Positions 34,020-44,532 of a stretch of 64,000 nt of DNA are shown in pieces. The position numbers and the translations under genes are program-made. Location: NCBI GenBank assembly GCA_029959085.1, contig JARWIR010000038.1:6084915-6148914 (forward strand), given 5' to 3'. Positions within the stretch are counted from its first letter, which is position 1. Each line of letters begins with the position of its first letter. The notes beneath the pieces are model-generated. The model did no database searches. It saw only the letters and a program-made list of their open reading frames with translations, and was not told the origin of the DNA. Source of the DNA: Nemophila menziesii. Lineage: Eukaryota > Streptophyta > Magnoliopsida > Boraginales > Hydrophyllaceae.

Positions 34020-34355
34020 GATCTTGTTTAATTAACTAGAATTTTGAACTCTTATATTGTACATAACTTACACTATTAATCCTATATTAGGTAAAAATTG
34101 TACTATAAGTTTTATATTAAAGAAACATTTCACTATAAATTTTAATAAATGAATTATTCTATAAATAATATAATTATAAGGTTAATAAAATTAATTTTAA
34201 AAGTTGGGTGGGGGTGGGGGGGGGGGGGGGGGTCTAAAAGAAGATTTAAAAAAATTTGGGGTGGTAAATAACAATAATTAATTAATTTTTTTTTTGAAAA
34301 GTCGGGGGGGAGGGGGGCATGGACCCCTGGGGTATGCATGGCTCCGCCCCGGTTA
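34020..34355. mobile_element. Possible hAT-type insert with G runs
   Basis: The right end ATGGCTCCGCCCCGG resembles the CAGGGGCGGAGCC terminus of hAT MITEs, like the element at 40640-41098, and the interior has G runs (34214-34232, 34304-34317). No left terminus or 8-bp duplication was found, so the boundaries are guesses. Confidence 0.35.
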
Positions 34356-34862
34356 GGAGGGTGGAGTGTGAGTAATTATTGGGCCTTTTGGGCATGTATT
34401 GGAGGGATGAGTAACTTTTCGCATGGGCTACATAATTGTGAGAAGGGATTAACGTGAAAATTATTTTGGAAGTAGGATAAGGAAGACAGGAAAGAGGTTT
34501 GTTTGATTTACGATATTGGTATGAACAATTTACTTAAAGATATTTGGATTGTTCCTAAAATACCAGATAACTTTTGTGAGTGTGCTAGAATAGAAGCGCC
34601 AAGGAGACGTGCAGATAAAAAAAGTGTTTTAGTCGTTGATTTCTAAATACCAACTTTCTTTTCTTTGTCTATTTGAAAGCTTACTTCCAAAGACTCGGTT
34701 GGTATATACAGATCGGAAGGGGGGGGGGGGTTGTTCTCTGGCAAGACTTATTTAACATTAGTATAGTTAACAAGTGTACATATTATGTTATTTTGTGTAT
34801 TAATGATAATGTTTCTCCGTGGTATATTTGTGTGTTTGCATGCCTCCTAATCATAATAACCG

Positions 34863-35951
34863 TATTTCAAGTAAATAAAATTAAAAGCTAATTTGAATCC
34901 TATTGTTTTAGCAAACTAAATAGTCAAGAACTAGATAATCCTAAAAGACAATATTATCAAACTATTCATGTAAGCATTTTATCAAGCATATAGAGTGCGG
35001 AAAAGTAAAGAGTGTAGGGATAGAAAGATACACAACGATGTATAGTGGTTCGGTTTCCCTACATCCACTACCTAAGGAAGCCTCCTTAGGATTTGCAAGA
35101 TTCTCAACTAATCTTCGTAACTCTTTAACCCGGGTGAGATTACAAACCCTTTACAACCACTTCAAAACCTTGAAGGAAATACACTTGTGTTAATACCAAC
35201 ACAAGGAACCAAGTATAGAACCTATACTCACACTACTCTCTTAATCTATTACAAGAACTAAGAGGAAAGGAAAAGTGTTTAAGGGTGTTATAATAGCTTG
35301 TAACTAGACTCCTAAATGAGTGGATATAAACTATGTAGCTTGAGGAATGAATATGACTTGAATGCTCCTTTGAAACCTTCTTGAATGATAATATTAATTG
35401 CTCTTAAGATTGGTAGATAGAAGGGATGAGTTGTGTCTTGAATGAGCTTCAATTTATAGCTAAAATAAGCTTCCAACGGTCAAAAGGCTTCTATCTAACG
35501 GATAGATTTAAACTCCAACGGATATAAGCTTTGTCTTGTTCTAAAGTGCAGGAAACCCTTTCTCGCGGTGTACCGCGGATATGGTGCGGTGTACCACACT
35601 TCTCCTCGTATCGATTTCATAGCTTACTGACGGGCTACCCCATGCACCGTGTTCTTGGTCCGCACCCTTGGTCCGGTGTACCGCACTTTCAGTCCGGTGT
35701 ACCGCACATTTTCTTACTTTCTGTTCGGACTAGCTGTGTACCGCGCCTTTGGTCCGTGGTACTGCGGTGTACCGCAGATGTTGTCCGGTGTACCGCGCCA
35801 CTGTACTAATGAAGCTCAAGTTCAAGGATTTTAAGATAACTAATCTAATGAGGGGTTTTGGAAAACATTTAAAAGTGATACTAAATGAATTTTAGTTAAA
35901 TAATGATTTGTCGAATATTAAAACGGGAATAAAAACAAGGTAAGGCTAACA
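34863..35951 (-). mobile_element. Truncated solo LTR of the same Copia family
   Basis: The sequence from TATTTCAAGTAAATAAAATT to AAGGCTAACA follows the Copia LTR (2910-4074) from about its base 66 to its end, with many substitutions and small indels, so it is older than the full element. The first 65 bp, including TGATAGTC, are missing. No internal retrotransposon sequence adjoins either side: the 3' neighbour is a LINE zinc-binding domain. It carries its own CG-palindrome array and, on the minus strand, TATAAATTG at about 35450-35458. Confidence 0.9.
35564..35798. repeat. CG-palindrome array in the older Copia LTR
   Basis: Copies of GCGGTGTACCGC and GTCCGGTGTACCGCAC as in the younger LTRs, but with a changed set and order. 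Despite overall divergence of the LTR, most CGGTGTACCG cores are kept. Confidence 0.85.
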
Positions 35952-35956
35952 GTTCA

Positions 35957-37010
35957 TTTGGTAACATTCCAAGTTAAGGGAGTATTCATCGAAGTTTGTT
36001 TACCATGTTTTACTAATCAAGTTAGGGAAGCGACTCCTCAGACTCCACTGGCTAATATGGACAATATTCCAGAACTATGGAAGATGGTTTAGAAATCGAA
36101 TGTCTCTACCAAGATTAGTATATTTGTTTGGAAATGTTGCAATAACTCGATACCGACGACGTTAAACTTGAAAAAAAGGAAGTGTCTTAAAGATGACTAT
36201 CGTTATTGGTGTCCGAAGAGTACTGAGTTGATTACACATCTTTTACTATTATGTCATGTGAGTATGCCGATTTGGGTAGGTTCTACGTTTAAGATTCATT
36301 TAGATAAAGATATGATGGGAAACTTTAGAGAATGGATGCTAAATGTTGTCAGATTATATGAGCAGGGTATATAGAATGAAAAAGTTGTCAGATCTTATGG
36401 CTTAGTGATGATTTAGAATATTTGAAAACCAAAGATGAAGGCATGTCATGAAAAATGAGACATTGATATATGTGCGGTGATTTTTGCGACAAAGAAAATA
36501 GTGGCCGGACACTTAAGCTCAGGATGGGCAGTTCAAGATGCAAATCAAATAACCAACTCTGAGTAATTCTCTGATGATATACCGACTGATGGAGTATTCG
36601 ATGATGTTTTATTTTTGTGCGACGCGTCATTCACTACCAAATGGGAACCCACGAGATTAGGAATCGTTGAAGTACACAAACATAATAGGGTGTGTCTTTC
36701 TCATTCACGGGCAATTAACAGTTGTTCAACTTTGGAAGGGGAAGCTTACGCAGTGATGATAGAGGCCTAAATATGATACAAGAGAAAACTATGTTTTCAA
36801 ATAACTTTGAAATTATGCATAATATTAGGCTAGCTCATAAGGTGTCAATGTGGCCGATGCTAAGGAGAATTGGAGATTTGGTGAAACCTTATGTGGATTT
36901 ACCGTATCTCAAGAACCCTCAATGTTCAAACAGGCACCATTGCGAAGAAAACTAGGCGAAGGGCGAATGGACGACACATATCATTGAACACATACCTATT
37001 TTTTTTTTGA
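35957..37010 (+). pseudogene. LINE zf-RVT and RNase H remnant (plus strand)
   Basis: 35990-36330 reads WKMV, a stop, then KSNVSTKISIFVWKCCNNSI, PTTLNLKKRKCLKDDYRY, CPKSTELITHLLLLCHVSMP, IW: the zf-RVT pattern with C..C..H..C ligands partly intact. 36590-36770 reads DVLFLCDASFTTKWEPTRLG, then NSCSTLEGEAYAVMIEA, the RNase H opening with Asp and the E of the A-E-xx-A motif. The tail 36840-36960 reads ADAKENWRFGETLCGFTV and AKKTRRRANGRH. Interrupted by stops. It is probably the continuation of the LINE pieces before the LTR insert. A T-rich end near 36995-37010 may mark an insert. Confidence 0.7.
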
Positions 37011-37709
37011 AATTCGAGATCGAATAATTTCTATTTTCTCATGACAATGAGATAGTAGTCTTTTAAAAGAAAATGTAATGTAATTTCGTTAAAAGGCTTT
37101 CAAGAATACACAACAATTTCTATTAGAATAAAAATAAGAAATCATTATTCCCTACTTTATCCTTTCTATTTCGGTACCCACCTTTCACCACCACCACACA
37201 TCCTTAACACCAATTCACTAATCAAAACCACCACCACATAACCAAACACTACCCAATTCGCATTTCTTTTTGATCAGGAAATGAATCTTTTCATTAACTT
37301 TTGTACAAAAACCGGCGATTACCATTACTTAGTACTCGAAAGTGGGTCCAATCACTACAAACAACGACCATAACAAAGAAACAAACCTTAACCCCTATAC
37401 GCTTAATTAACCACAATATACTATCATAACAAACGAGATTAATAACTTAGCCAACTAAGTTTCAACATACGTAATAAATAAAGAGTATTCAATATTAGCT
37501 TACATGACACTAATAATTTACATTTATACAACAAGTCTTTATTACATAAATCCAAGAATAATGAATACCTACAATACAAAAATCTAACAAGAGTTCTTGT
37601 AATTTGTATTAGTAACACCAAATCATTTGCAAATAGATTCTCTCCTCCTTTAGCCTTAAGAAACTAAGTTTAAAACAAAGAAAGAACTGTCTCTACCATA
37701 ACCTTAATA
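37011..37709. other. 3' flank of the GPI-protein gene
   Basis: The part next to 37710 should hold the 3' UTR of the minus-strand gene. On the minus strand 37300-37265 reads TTAATGAAAAGATTCATTTCC then TGATCAAAAAG, which looks like a LINE 3' end, so a short retroposon tail may lie there. No separate gene seen. Confidence 0.45.
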
Positions 37710-39881
37710 CTAGAAAAAATCAAATCGCAAGAGAATCATATGAACACCTACAGAGATGCTTAAAAGCAAGTACCACCCATTTTTACCGCTGTAAAGACCT
37801 GAAAAAAATAAAAAATTCTTCCATTAATACCCCTAAAGAGTACAAAAAGTAATTAATATTCTCTTACTGGTCTGTCCTGAAGCTGCTGCAGGTAGTGCCG
37901 GGATCTTAATAGCTGCATTAAAAGAAATATTGAGATGAACCCAAAAACTAATTGATAGTGGAATATTTAAATAAATATAAGGACATATAGTGCAATTACT
38001 TTTATTGCATGAAGAAGATGAAATCTGAGATAGAGAAGGCCAAGGAGCTGGAATATTATCGTTTAAATCACACAGAAAACTAATCCCTGCTGATTGATCA
38101 AATACCACATCTGATGGTAAGCTAGGTAAAAGACATCCAGACTCTATTTAAAAAATTAAAAAAAACCGGTTAATTATTTGGTCCTTTTATTTAACATGTT
38201 TGACAATATAGTCCTTTGTTTAAATTACCTTGAGATCCAACTATTGTTAGCCAAGTAAAGATTTCCGAATCAGGAAACAGATAAAAGAATTAGTAACCGC
38301 GTATAAATTTGAACAGTAAATAATGAAACAAAACTGACCTTGAAGTGAAAAGTCCTTGAGACTAATATGACAAAGATTGTAAATATTTTTGGTAACATTT
38401 GCTTTTTGTAATCGTAATCCAAGTGATGACGCACAATTTAAAGCTTGTAAATTTGTCGTAAAACTTTGCTTTTGTAAGTGAGATACATATCCATTCATAG
38501 CATTACAACACGTGCTATAATTACTCACTACATTCGCACAATCCTTTACTACATGACTCATGCTCGGGAAAGACAAAGGACACACTGTAACAAAAAAGAG
38601 TTTTAGAAACCACAAGGAGTAAATTGCAAAAAAACAAACAAAAAAAAGAAAAACCTTTATTGATACGGCAATTGGATAATCCGCGAAGGACTTGTTTAGC
38701 ATGGGAAGGATCGAGTTTACTAGCTAACCATCGAAGAACAATACTCTTACAATCATTAACTCTAGTTAAGTGGTTTAAACCTTTTAAAGCTAATTTTTGA
38801 GCAGCTTCTGATATAGCGTTTTGACAAACTTGTTCACAACATTCATTTACGAGATTTATTTTTCCACAAGAAGCTAGAAGATTTGATGAGTCAACAGTTG
38901 ACTCGAATTCACTTACATCTTTGACTGGGCAAGAACTTTCGGTTAGGTTTAATGGATGGATTGAGCATATCTTTGATAACCCATCGTTTGCTCCTTGACC
39001 AACTAAAATTTGTTGAAAATCTTTGAGACAATGAGTTGCAAGTGTCTCGTTTAAAGCTAGGGTATTTGTGTCTTTACTAGATTGACCTATGATAATAACT
39101 AGTGTAGCTTCTAATTGTGGACAACATATTATGTTAGCTAGATATGGTGCAAATGCTTCTACACAATCCATAGCTGTTGTGCTCATTAATTTTTCTACCT
39201 CATTGAAATTTAACGTGCATTGTCCTGTATAATAGATCAAAATTAAACACAAACTGTTCTAAAAGCTTAAGAGGTTAGAAAAAGAATGTTTAACGAACCA
39301 GATAACTTTGGGACAGAGCTATTTGTGAATGGGGCCCACGGAGAAGGTGCGAGAAGAGGAAGAAAAGGCTCAGGAGCTGAATTTGGGGATATCTCAGGTA
39401 AAAGTGTATCCTCTGTTTTGACATTTTTTACAGAGTCAGCATTACATTTCTTGGACGCTGTATAGTTAAACAAGTGTCAGTAAAAATACAAACAGGTATA
39501 ATGTTATAAACAAATGTTATAAACAGAACCATGATGTCTTTAAAGACCTTATTATACGGCTAAGATTTATCAATACAGGTACAATTGAAGCTTATTAACT
39601 AGCAATTGTAACAATGTAGAAGTTTAATTTACAATAAGATTGAATTTTAATTAAAGCTGACACGATTTAATACATACTTTAATACAGTATGCTATAAAAG
39701 TAACTTATATTAATTTTTCTAAAGCTAAGCAATGGAACAGAAACGACAGGATTTTAATGATTACCCAACTAAGTAATAGAACATTCGAAGAAAAATAAAT
39801 TAACAAATTTTACTTACCAAGAATGAGTAATAACCCAAGCAGAAGGTAAAGTTTGCAGGTTTGAGGCAAATGTTGTCTCAT
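37710..39881 (-). CDS. GPI-anchored protein of the At1g61900 type, 8 exons
   Basis: Exons on the minus strand: 39881-39818, 39457-39299, 39224-38655, 38584-38339, 38240-38229, 38143-38000, 37912-37868, 37798-37710. All introns are GT-AG and the joined frame is 1329 nt, 442 residues plus stop. The protein has a signal peptide (MRQHLPQTCKLYLLLGLLL), a proline-rich spacer (PEISPNSAPEPFLPLLAPSP), then a cysteine-rich domain of the SPARK type (CVEAFAPYLANIICCPQLEA, NECCEQVCQNAI, NDCKSIVLRWLASKLDP, CCNAMNGYVSHLQKQSF). It continues with DFSLQVGSQESGCLLPSLPS and ends in a hydrophobic tail (GWYLLLSISVG...) expected to be replaced by a GPI anchor. The order and wording match the uncharacterised GPI-anchored family of Arabidopsis At1g61900, so it is likely secreted and held on the outer face of the plasma membrane. 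Function is unknown. No broken exon was found, so it is probably a live host gene. Confidence 0.92.
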
Positions 39882-40097
39882 GGCAAATGCAAGAAAAGGA
39901 ATACCCAAATGTGAAAAGATTGAGCTAAGTTTCAAAGTTTAAGATTAAGATGAGGAAAAGAAGAATGGTATGAATGGAAGTAGAGTGAAAGAAGAGAGGG
40001 AGGGAGAATTGGGGAAGCCATGAATGAAGTGGGGTCAAACTGAATAACCAAAATTAGCTGTCAATGTATTAGTTGAAGACCCCACTTCCTTTCAAAG
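39882..40097 (-). promoter_or_regulatory. Leader and proximal promoter of the GPI-protein gene
   Basis: On the minus strand the 216 bp before the ATG are CT-rich (CTCCCTCCCTCTCTTC near 40015-39990), as in many plant core promoters (Y patch), and no clean TATA box is seen. The boundary with the Mutator-like nest at 40098 leaves little room for a native promoter beyond it. Confidence 0.4.
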
Positions 40098-40487
40098 GGA
40101 AAAACTTGTGTAAACCCACACTACATGTGGGGACATAGTTTTAGTATATAATAATAATATTTTTTTTATGACAAAGGAAAGAGTAGTATGTTACGTACAA
40201 GTTTTCTTTTTTTCTTTCTTGCTTGATGTTTTTTCTTTTCACTTCATGGTTGGGTGATTATATAATATTATACATAATTTGATAAAATTTTAATTGTAAA
40301 TTTAATGTAACTATATATTTATTAGAAATATTGAATATATAGAAGGATTTTTTTAACTCTTAATATTTTTTTATTGAAAATGGGTTACTGAAAAATAAAA
40401 ATGAAAGGTTATATGTTTTTGATTAGAAATTATTGCGATTTATTTTTGTTTAAATAAAAATAAGATAATATTATATATTTTTTAAAA

Positions 40488-41345
40488 ATTATCCCGTAGA
40501 TACTCTGTGTTTTAAATTTTGACAATTAAGTACCTAAATTTTCAACAGTGACAAATAGGTATCCAACATTCTATATTTTGCCTTCCGTTAGTACCTGTCG
40601 TGAAATTTGCCGTTAAATACCATGTGTTAATGACGTGACCAGGGGTGGATCCAGAAGTTAAATCGAGGGGGGCTTGAAATATACAAAAAATTAGGGGTTA
40701 ACGTTTTTCAAAAAAAAAAATTAAGGTAAAAAAAGGATAAATAAACATATAATTAATAATGTCAAAATACAAATATAAAAATTTAATATGAATGTCAAAA
40801 TAATTTTTAATATTTGTTACAAACATTAAAATTTTAATTGAAAATCGCTTTTAGCTCTAAAATAATCAATCCAACACCAAAAGCTATGATTCGAACACAT
40901 GACCTCTAAGATAAATTTTAATATATATAAAGATAATAAACCACTAAACTACAATGACTTGTATGTTTTTTATTGCATGTACATGTCAGGTAACTTTTCA
41001 GTGAAAGTTAATTATTTTTCGAGTCAAAATTACGTTGACGTATTTTAAAATTTACGAGTTCAGGGGGGGCTTGAGCCCCCCCTGGGCCTCCGCCCCTGGA
41101 CGTGACTACCTTTTCTTTCCAAAATGAAATACCTAAGCTTACAAAAGTAGACAAATAGGTGCTCAACGTTCTTTGTTTGCAAATAAAGTTCTTGTGTTAT
41201 TTATTGTCACATGGCATTTAAAGCCAAATTTCACAAAAGGTACTAATGGATACAAAAAACAGAACATTGGATACGTGTTGTCATTTTTAAAAAGTTGGGT
41301 ACTTATTTTTCCAAATCACAAAATAGTGAATATCCACAAGAGAAT
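40488..41345. mobile_element. Inverted-repeat element nested in the Mutator-like element
   Basis: The left arm (ATTATCCCGTAGATACTC, then AAGTACCTAAATTTT, GGTATCCAACATTCT, GTGAAATTTGCCGTTAAATA) pairs with the reverse complement of the right arm (ATTCTCTTGTGGATATTC, AATAAGTACCCAAC, CGTATCCAATGTTCTG, GTGAAATTTGGCTTTAAATG). The arms are about 150 bp each once the hAT insert is removed. No target duplication resolved. Confidence 0.7.
40640..41098. mobile_element. Non-autonomous hAT element with 8-bp target duplication
   Basis: 459 bp. Ends are CAGGGGTGGATCC at left and CCTCCGCCCCTG at right (reverse complement CAGGGGCGGAGG), short hAT-type inverted repeats. GACGTGAC flanks it at 40632-40639 and 41099-41106, an exact 8-bp duplication. 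Near the right end a GGGGGGGC/GCCCCCCC hairpin (41062-41083) is present, as in many plant hAT MITEs. No coding frame. Confidence 0.93.
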
Positions 41346-41350
41346 TTTTT

Positions 41351-41541
41351 TAATAAAAATAGATGGTGCATAAATATTTGAGGTAATGTTTAATGATTTA
41401 TAAAAAAAAAAATTGGCTATTAGATTATAACAAAAAAATTTATGATCTTTTCTTAATAATCTAATAGCCAATGAATTTTTAAAAGAAATTTAAAAAATGC
41501 TAAAGATTACTCCAAATATTTATGCACCATCTACTTTTATT
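41351..41541. mobile_element. Foldback MITE
   Basis: The arms TAATAAAAATAGATGGTGCA and ATAAATATTTG...GTAAT pair with the reverse complement of the right half (TAATAAAAGTAGATGGTGCA, ATAAATATTTGGAGTAATC). A second pair, TTGGCTATTAGATTA with TAATCTAATAGCCAA, lies closer to the centre. The total is 191 bp and the whole forms one long hairpin. Superfamily not determined; no target duplication seen. Confidence 0.8.
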
Positions 41542-42095
41542 AAAAATATATAGCATTATTTTATTAGTATTTAAACAAAAATAAACCAAGCAATAGTCTA
41601 TAATTGAAAAATATATAACTTTTTATTTTTATTATTTATTAACCCATCTTTAATAAAAAATATTCAGAAAAAAACTTTCTTTATATTTAGTATATTTAAT
41701 AAATATATAGTTATATAAAAATTTACAAATAATTATTTTTTTGTCAAATTATGTATAATTTTATAAAAGTAATGTGGAATATTATCCTAAATTAGATTAC
41801 TTATTTATTACCATTTATGTGAAGTAATCATAAACAAAGAAAAAATTTAAAAAAAAATCCTATGATTGGTAGTTAAAATCTACCTAGTAATAAAGAAATG
41901 ATATACAACCTTACCTATTTTCATAATTTCAGCAAATATGAAACGAAAAAAAAAACATAAAGAAATTAAAAGAAACAAAGTACGTAATACTCCATCTTCT
42001 CTCTCATCTTTCACACAAAAAATATTATTTAATATACTAAAACTATGTCCCCACATGTAGTGTGGGTTGACACAAGTTTTTCCCCACTTTCAAAG

Positions 42096-42343
42096 CAACA
42101 AAGATGACTAGTGAGGAAATTTCAATAATAGTAATAATAGCAAGCACTTATAATATATCGACTCCACCACCAACCGAGACATTAAAATCACTCATTATAT
42201 GGCAATTTCACGCTTTCTATCCTTTCTCATCTCACATGATTCGCATGTGACAGCTCGTATTCTCATTTTCCTTTTTTATTTTATTCTTTCTCTAATACTT
42301 AGTGAATCAAATTAAAAAATAAAAATACTGAACCAATCTCTAA
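42096..42343. other. Spacer between two transposon nests
   Basis: About 250 bp with no gene. It contains ordinary AT-rich sequence and a T-rich run near 42270. Confidence 0.5.
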
Positions 42344-42800
42344 GAGCAAGACCAATGGGGTTTGAAGACCTAAAAGTTAAAATAGATTATTAAGCAACAT
42401 CAATGGTGTTTTTGAAGACTCTCCACATATAGAGATAGAGACTCAATATGTATAAATTTTGTCAAATATAGCTAGATGTATACATATTTGACATTTTGTT
42501 AAATTACACAAGGTGTAGATTTAATATAAAAAAGGTAAAATAAAAAATAAAAATAGATTTATTTATAGGTCATCAAAAGAAAGAAAAATCAATATATGAT
42601 AAATTAGAAAGATTTATTAATTCTGAATTAAGAAAATTAAATAGTTAATTAATTGATTAAAAAATAAATTAAATTAGAGTGATTAAATAAATAAAAGGGC
42701 CAATGACCCAAAAAATCAAAATAATATTATACTTGCCCCAAAGAATCATCCATTAACTTACTATTATAAGATTACATGTTTACCCTTACACCATAAGAAC

Positions 42801-43248
42801 TATTCCCGTCAAGCACGATTCCCGTCAAGCACGATTCCCGTCAAGGACGATTCCCGTCAAGCACGATTCCCGTCACGGACGATTCCCGTCACGGACGATT
42901 CCCGTCACGGACGATTCCCGTCAAGGACGATTCCCGTCAAGGACGATTCCCGTCAAGGACGATTCCCGTCAAGCACGATTCCCGTCAAGGACGATTCCCG
43001 TCAAGGACGATTCCCGTCAAGGACGATTCCCGTCAAGCACGATTCCCGTCAAGGACGATTCCCGTCAAGGACGATTCCCGTCAAGGACGATTCCCGTCAA
43101 GCACGATTCCCGTCAAGGACGATTCCCGTCAAGGACGATTCCCGTCAAGGACGATTCCCGTCAAGCACGATTCCCGTCAAGGACGATTCCCGTCAAGGAC
43201 GATTCCCGTCACGGACGATTCCCGTCAAGGACGATTCCCGTCACCGAC
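42801..43248. repeat. 16-bp minisatellite, 28 units
   Basis: 448 bp, exactly 28 units of 16 bp. Consensus GATTCCCGTCAAGGAC, with variants at bases 12 and 14 (AAGCAC, ACGGAC). The variants are not random: AAGCAC recurs about every fourth unit in the middle (roughly every 64 bp), showing higher-order amplification. The flanking ATCCCATCA and ATCCCGTCAT motifs look like the seed. CRISPR is excluded: there are no spacers. Confidence 0.95.
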
Positions 43249-43260
43249 GAATCCCGTCAT

Positions 43261-43490
43261 TACGCATATAAATCCCATCACTAGTTGTATTGAATTCCAC
43301 CAATATTTTGACAAAAAAAAATCCCACCAATACAACTATATCTCATCAACTAACGTATAAAAATCCCATGACGCATATAAATCCCATCAAAGTTGTATCG
43401 AATTCCACCAATATTTTGACAAAAAAAAATCCCACCAATACAAACTATATCCCATCAACTAACGTATATAATCCCATAACAAAAATAAAT
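43261..43490. repeat. Two-copy 109-bp tandem repeat
   Basis: The block from AATCCCATCA through TTGTAT.GAATTCCACCAAT, TTTTGACAAAAAAAAATCCC and TATC(C/T)CATCAACTAACGTA is repeated once with about 109 bp offset (starts near 43271 and 43380). It is built of the same ATCCCATCA motif as the neighbouring minisatellite. Confidence 0.85.
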
Positions 43491-43622
43491 CCCATCAACT
43501 AAATAATCCATATTCTAAAACATAATACCATCAAGTCTACATTGCAAACCACAAACAACCACTCATTTTACATAATCCATATTCTAAAACATAAAATAAT
43601 CACTCCGATAATATAAATATTT

Positions 43623-43860
43623 TCAACGTCCCCTTGCAAGAGTATCATTCAATTCCTCAAGAGTTGATGCAAAAAGCTCAATATATCGACTCCCAAAAGT
43701 CATCCTATCTTTAGCCAAAGCTGCTTTGATTAGTTTCTCTAGGATTCTCATATACAACAGCTACTTTTGGCTCGAAATATGGATTTCCTAGTATCACCTC
43801 GGGTTGTTGACTAAAAAAGTTGAGGCGAGAATCACATTGAATAAGCTTTTCGTAATGTTT
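43623..43860 (-). pseudogene. Captured 3' coding fragment, quasi-RRM-like
   Basis: The minus-strand frame ends AALAKDRMTFGSRYIELFAS then TLEELNDTLARGR and a stop at 43625-43623. 'KDRM..GSRYIELF.S..EEL' is the wording of the C-terminal edge of plant hnRNP F/H-type quasi-RRM proteins. Just upstream, in another frame, stands NFFSQQPEVILGNPYFEPKV then AVVYENPRE, so a frameshift lies near 43750; that second piece I do not recognise. A stop near 43855 bounds it. It is best read as captured host exon sequence, no longer a working gene. Confidence 0.5.
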
Positions 43861-44532
43861 TCCTAGTTACCCTTGTGGACAATGCATATAGTGGCACCTG
43901 TAATAACAGTCACACCATATAATGCAATGTAAAAATAAATAACTTAATGAATAAACAAATGAATACCTATGTATGCTTTTGAACTGTAAAAGCTGAAGAT
44001 CATGTGAATAAATCCCATCACCAGATATACAATTATATGCTCCGAAAGATGAACTAATGACCTGTCATTCCAATGTTTTTAAAAGCCAAAACAGTCCAGC
44101 GCTTCTCTAATGCGTGAAAACTCGATACAAAATGCTTGCACTTCGATAAAAAGATCATGAACGGTATACACAAACAAAATCCGAGTTAATTGCACTATAG
44201 ACCCTACGTTACGCAACAACAAAAAAGACTACGGTTTATAATTTTGGTTCGGATTAGGCTATGTAGAAACACACAAACAAGTCTCACAAGTCTGTTCTGC
44301 ATGTACCTATCCTGAAAAATCAACAAATAGTACAGTGAAAAAGACAAATGATTGTTAAATCAATACCTTTGTCCAACAATTTGTTGAGATTGATAATTTC
44401 CACATGCTGTAACTATACTTGTTCGTTCCCTTGAAGTTCAAAGGTAAAGATATTAAAATGTATTTCAGGAATCTTCTTTTGTAATTCTTAATTAATGCTT
44501 AATCTAACCATGAATTACGGATAAAAACAACC

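Larger units (their letters stand above)
33231..34862 (+). pseudogene. Fragments of a plus-strand LINE (ORF1 and endonuclease)
   Basis: Around 33410-33510 a frame reads LPLPLFVNIRVLFSFKPLFL then FFPKCDERCYV, compatible with the end of DUF4283 and a damaged knuckle. 33860-34010 gives LNKALNILNWDFIEYRILVS then SDHSIWPYICFEL, the end of a LINE endonuclease with the S-D-H motif. 34640-34850 gives AYFQRLG and GRGGGVVLWQDLFNISIV with a later SPWYICVF, like the middle of an endonuclease ('G+SGG+.LLW ... W......'). The order of these pieces is not the normal one, so more than one copy or a rearrangement is involved. Two inserts (33519-33710 and probably about 34020-34350) interrupt it. Low coding quality throughout. 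Confidence 0.5.
40098..42086. mobile_element. Long-TIR Mutator-like element, non-autonomous, with nested inserts
   Basis: Both ends share a long inverted repeat: the left end reads GGAAAAACTTGTGTAAACCC and the reverse complement of the right end reads TGGGGAAAAACTTGTGTC then AACCCACACTACATGTGGGG. The arms match, with decay, for some 400 bp (ACATAGTTTTAGTATAT, TATACATAATTTGA, AACTATATATTTATTA, TGTTTAAATA). CTTTCAAAG occurs at 40089-40097 and 42087-42095, a likely 9-bp target duplication; the left terminus seems to have lost three bases. No transposase. Nested inside are an inverted-repeat unit (40488-41345), which itself holds an hAT element, and a separate foldback MITE (41351-41541). Confidence 0.8.

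Noticed and set aside
34209..34320. Long G runs suggesting a G-quadruplex regulatory element
   Set aside because: Runs sit at the GC-rich end of a probable hAT-type insert; no gene promoter nearby, so a regulatory role is unsupported.
38247..38702. Continuous 151-codon minus frame starting in an intron
   Set aside because: It reads through an intron of the GPI-protein gene; the spliced exon 38584-38339 explains its conserved part.
42801..43248. Regular 16-bp repeats that could suggest a CRISPR array
   Set aside because: Units are directly abutting with no unique spacers, the host is a plant and there are no cas genes; it is a minisatellite inside a Mutator-type element.
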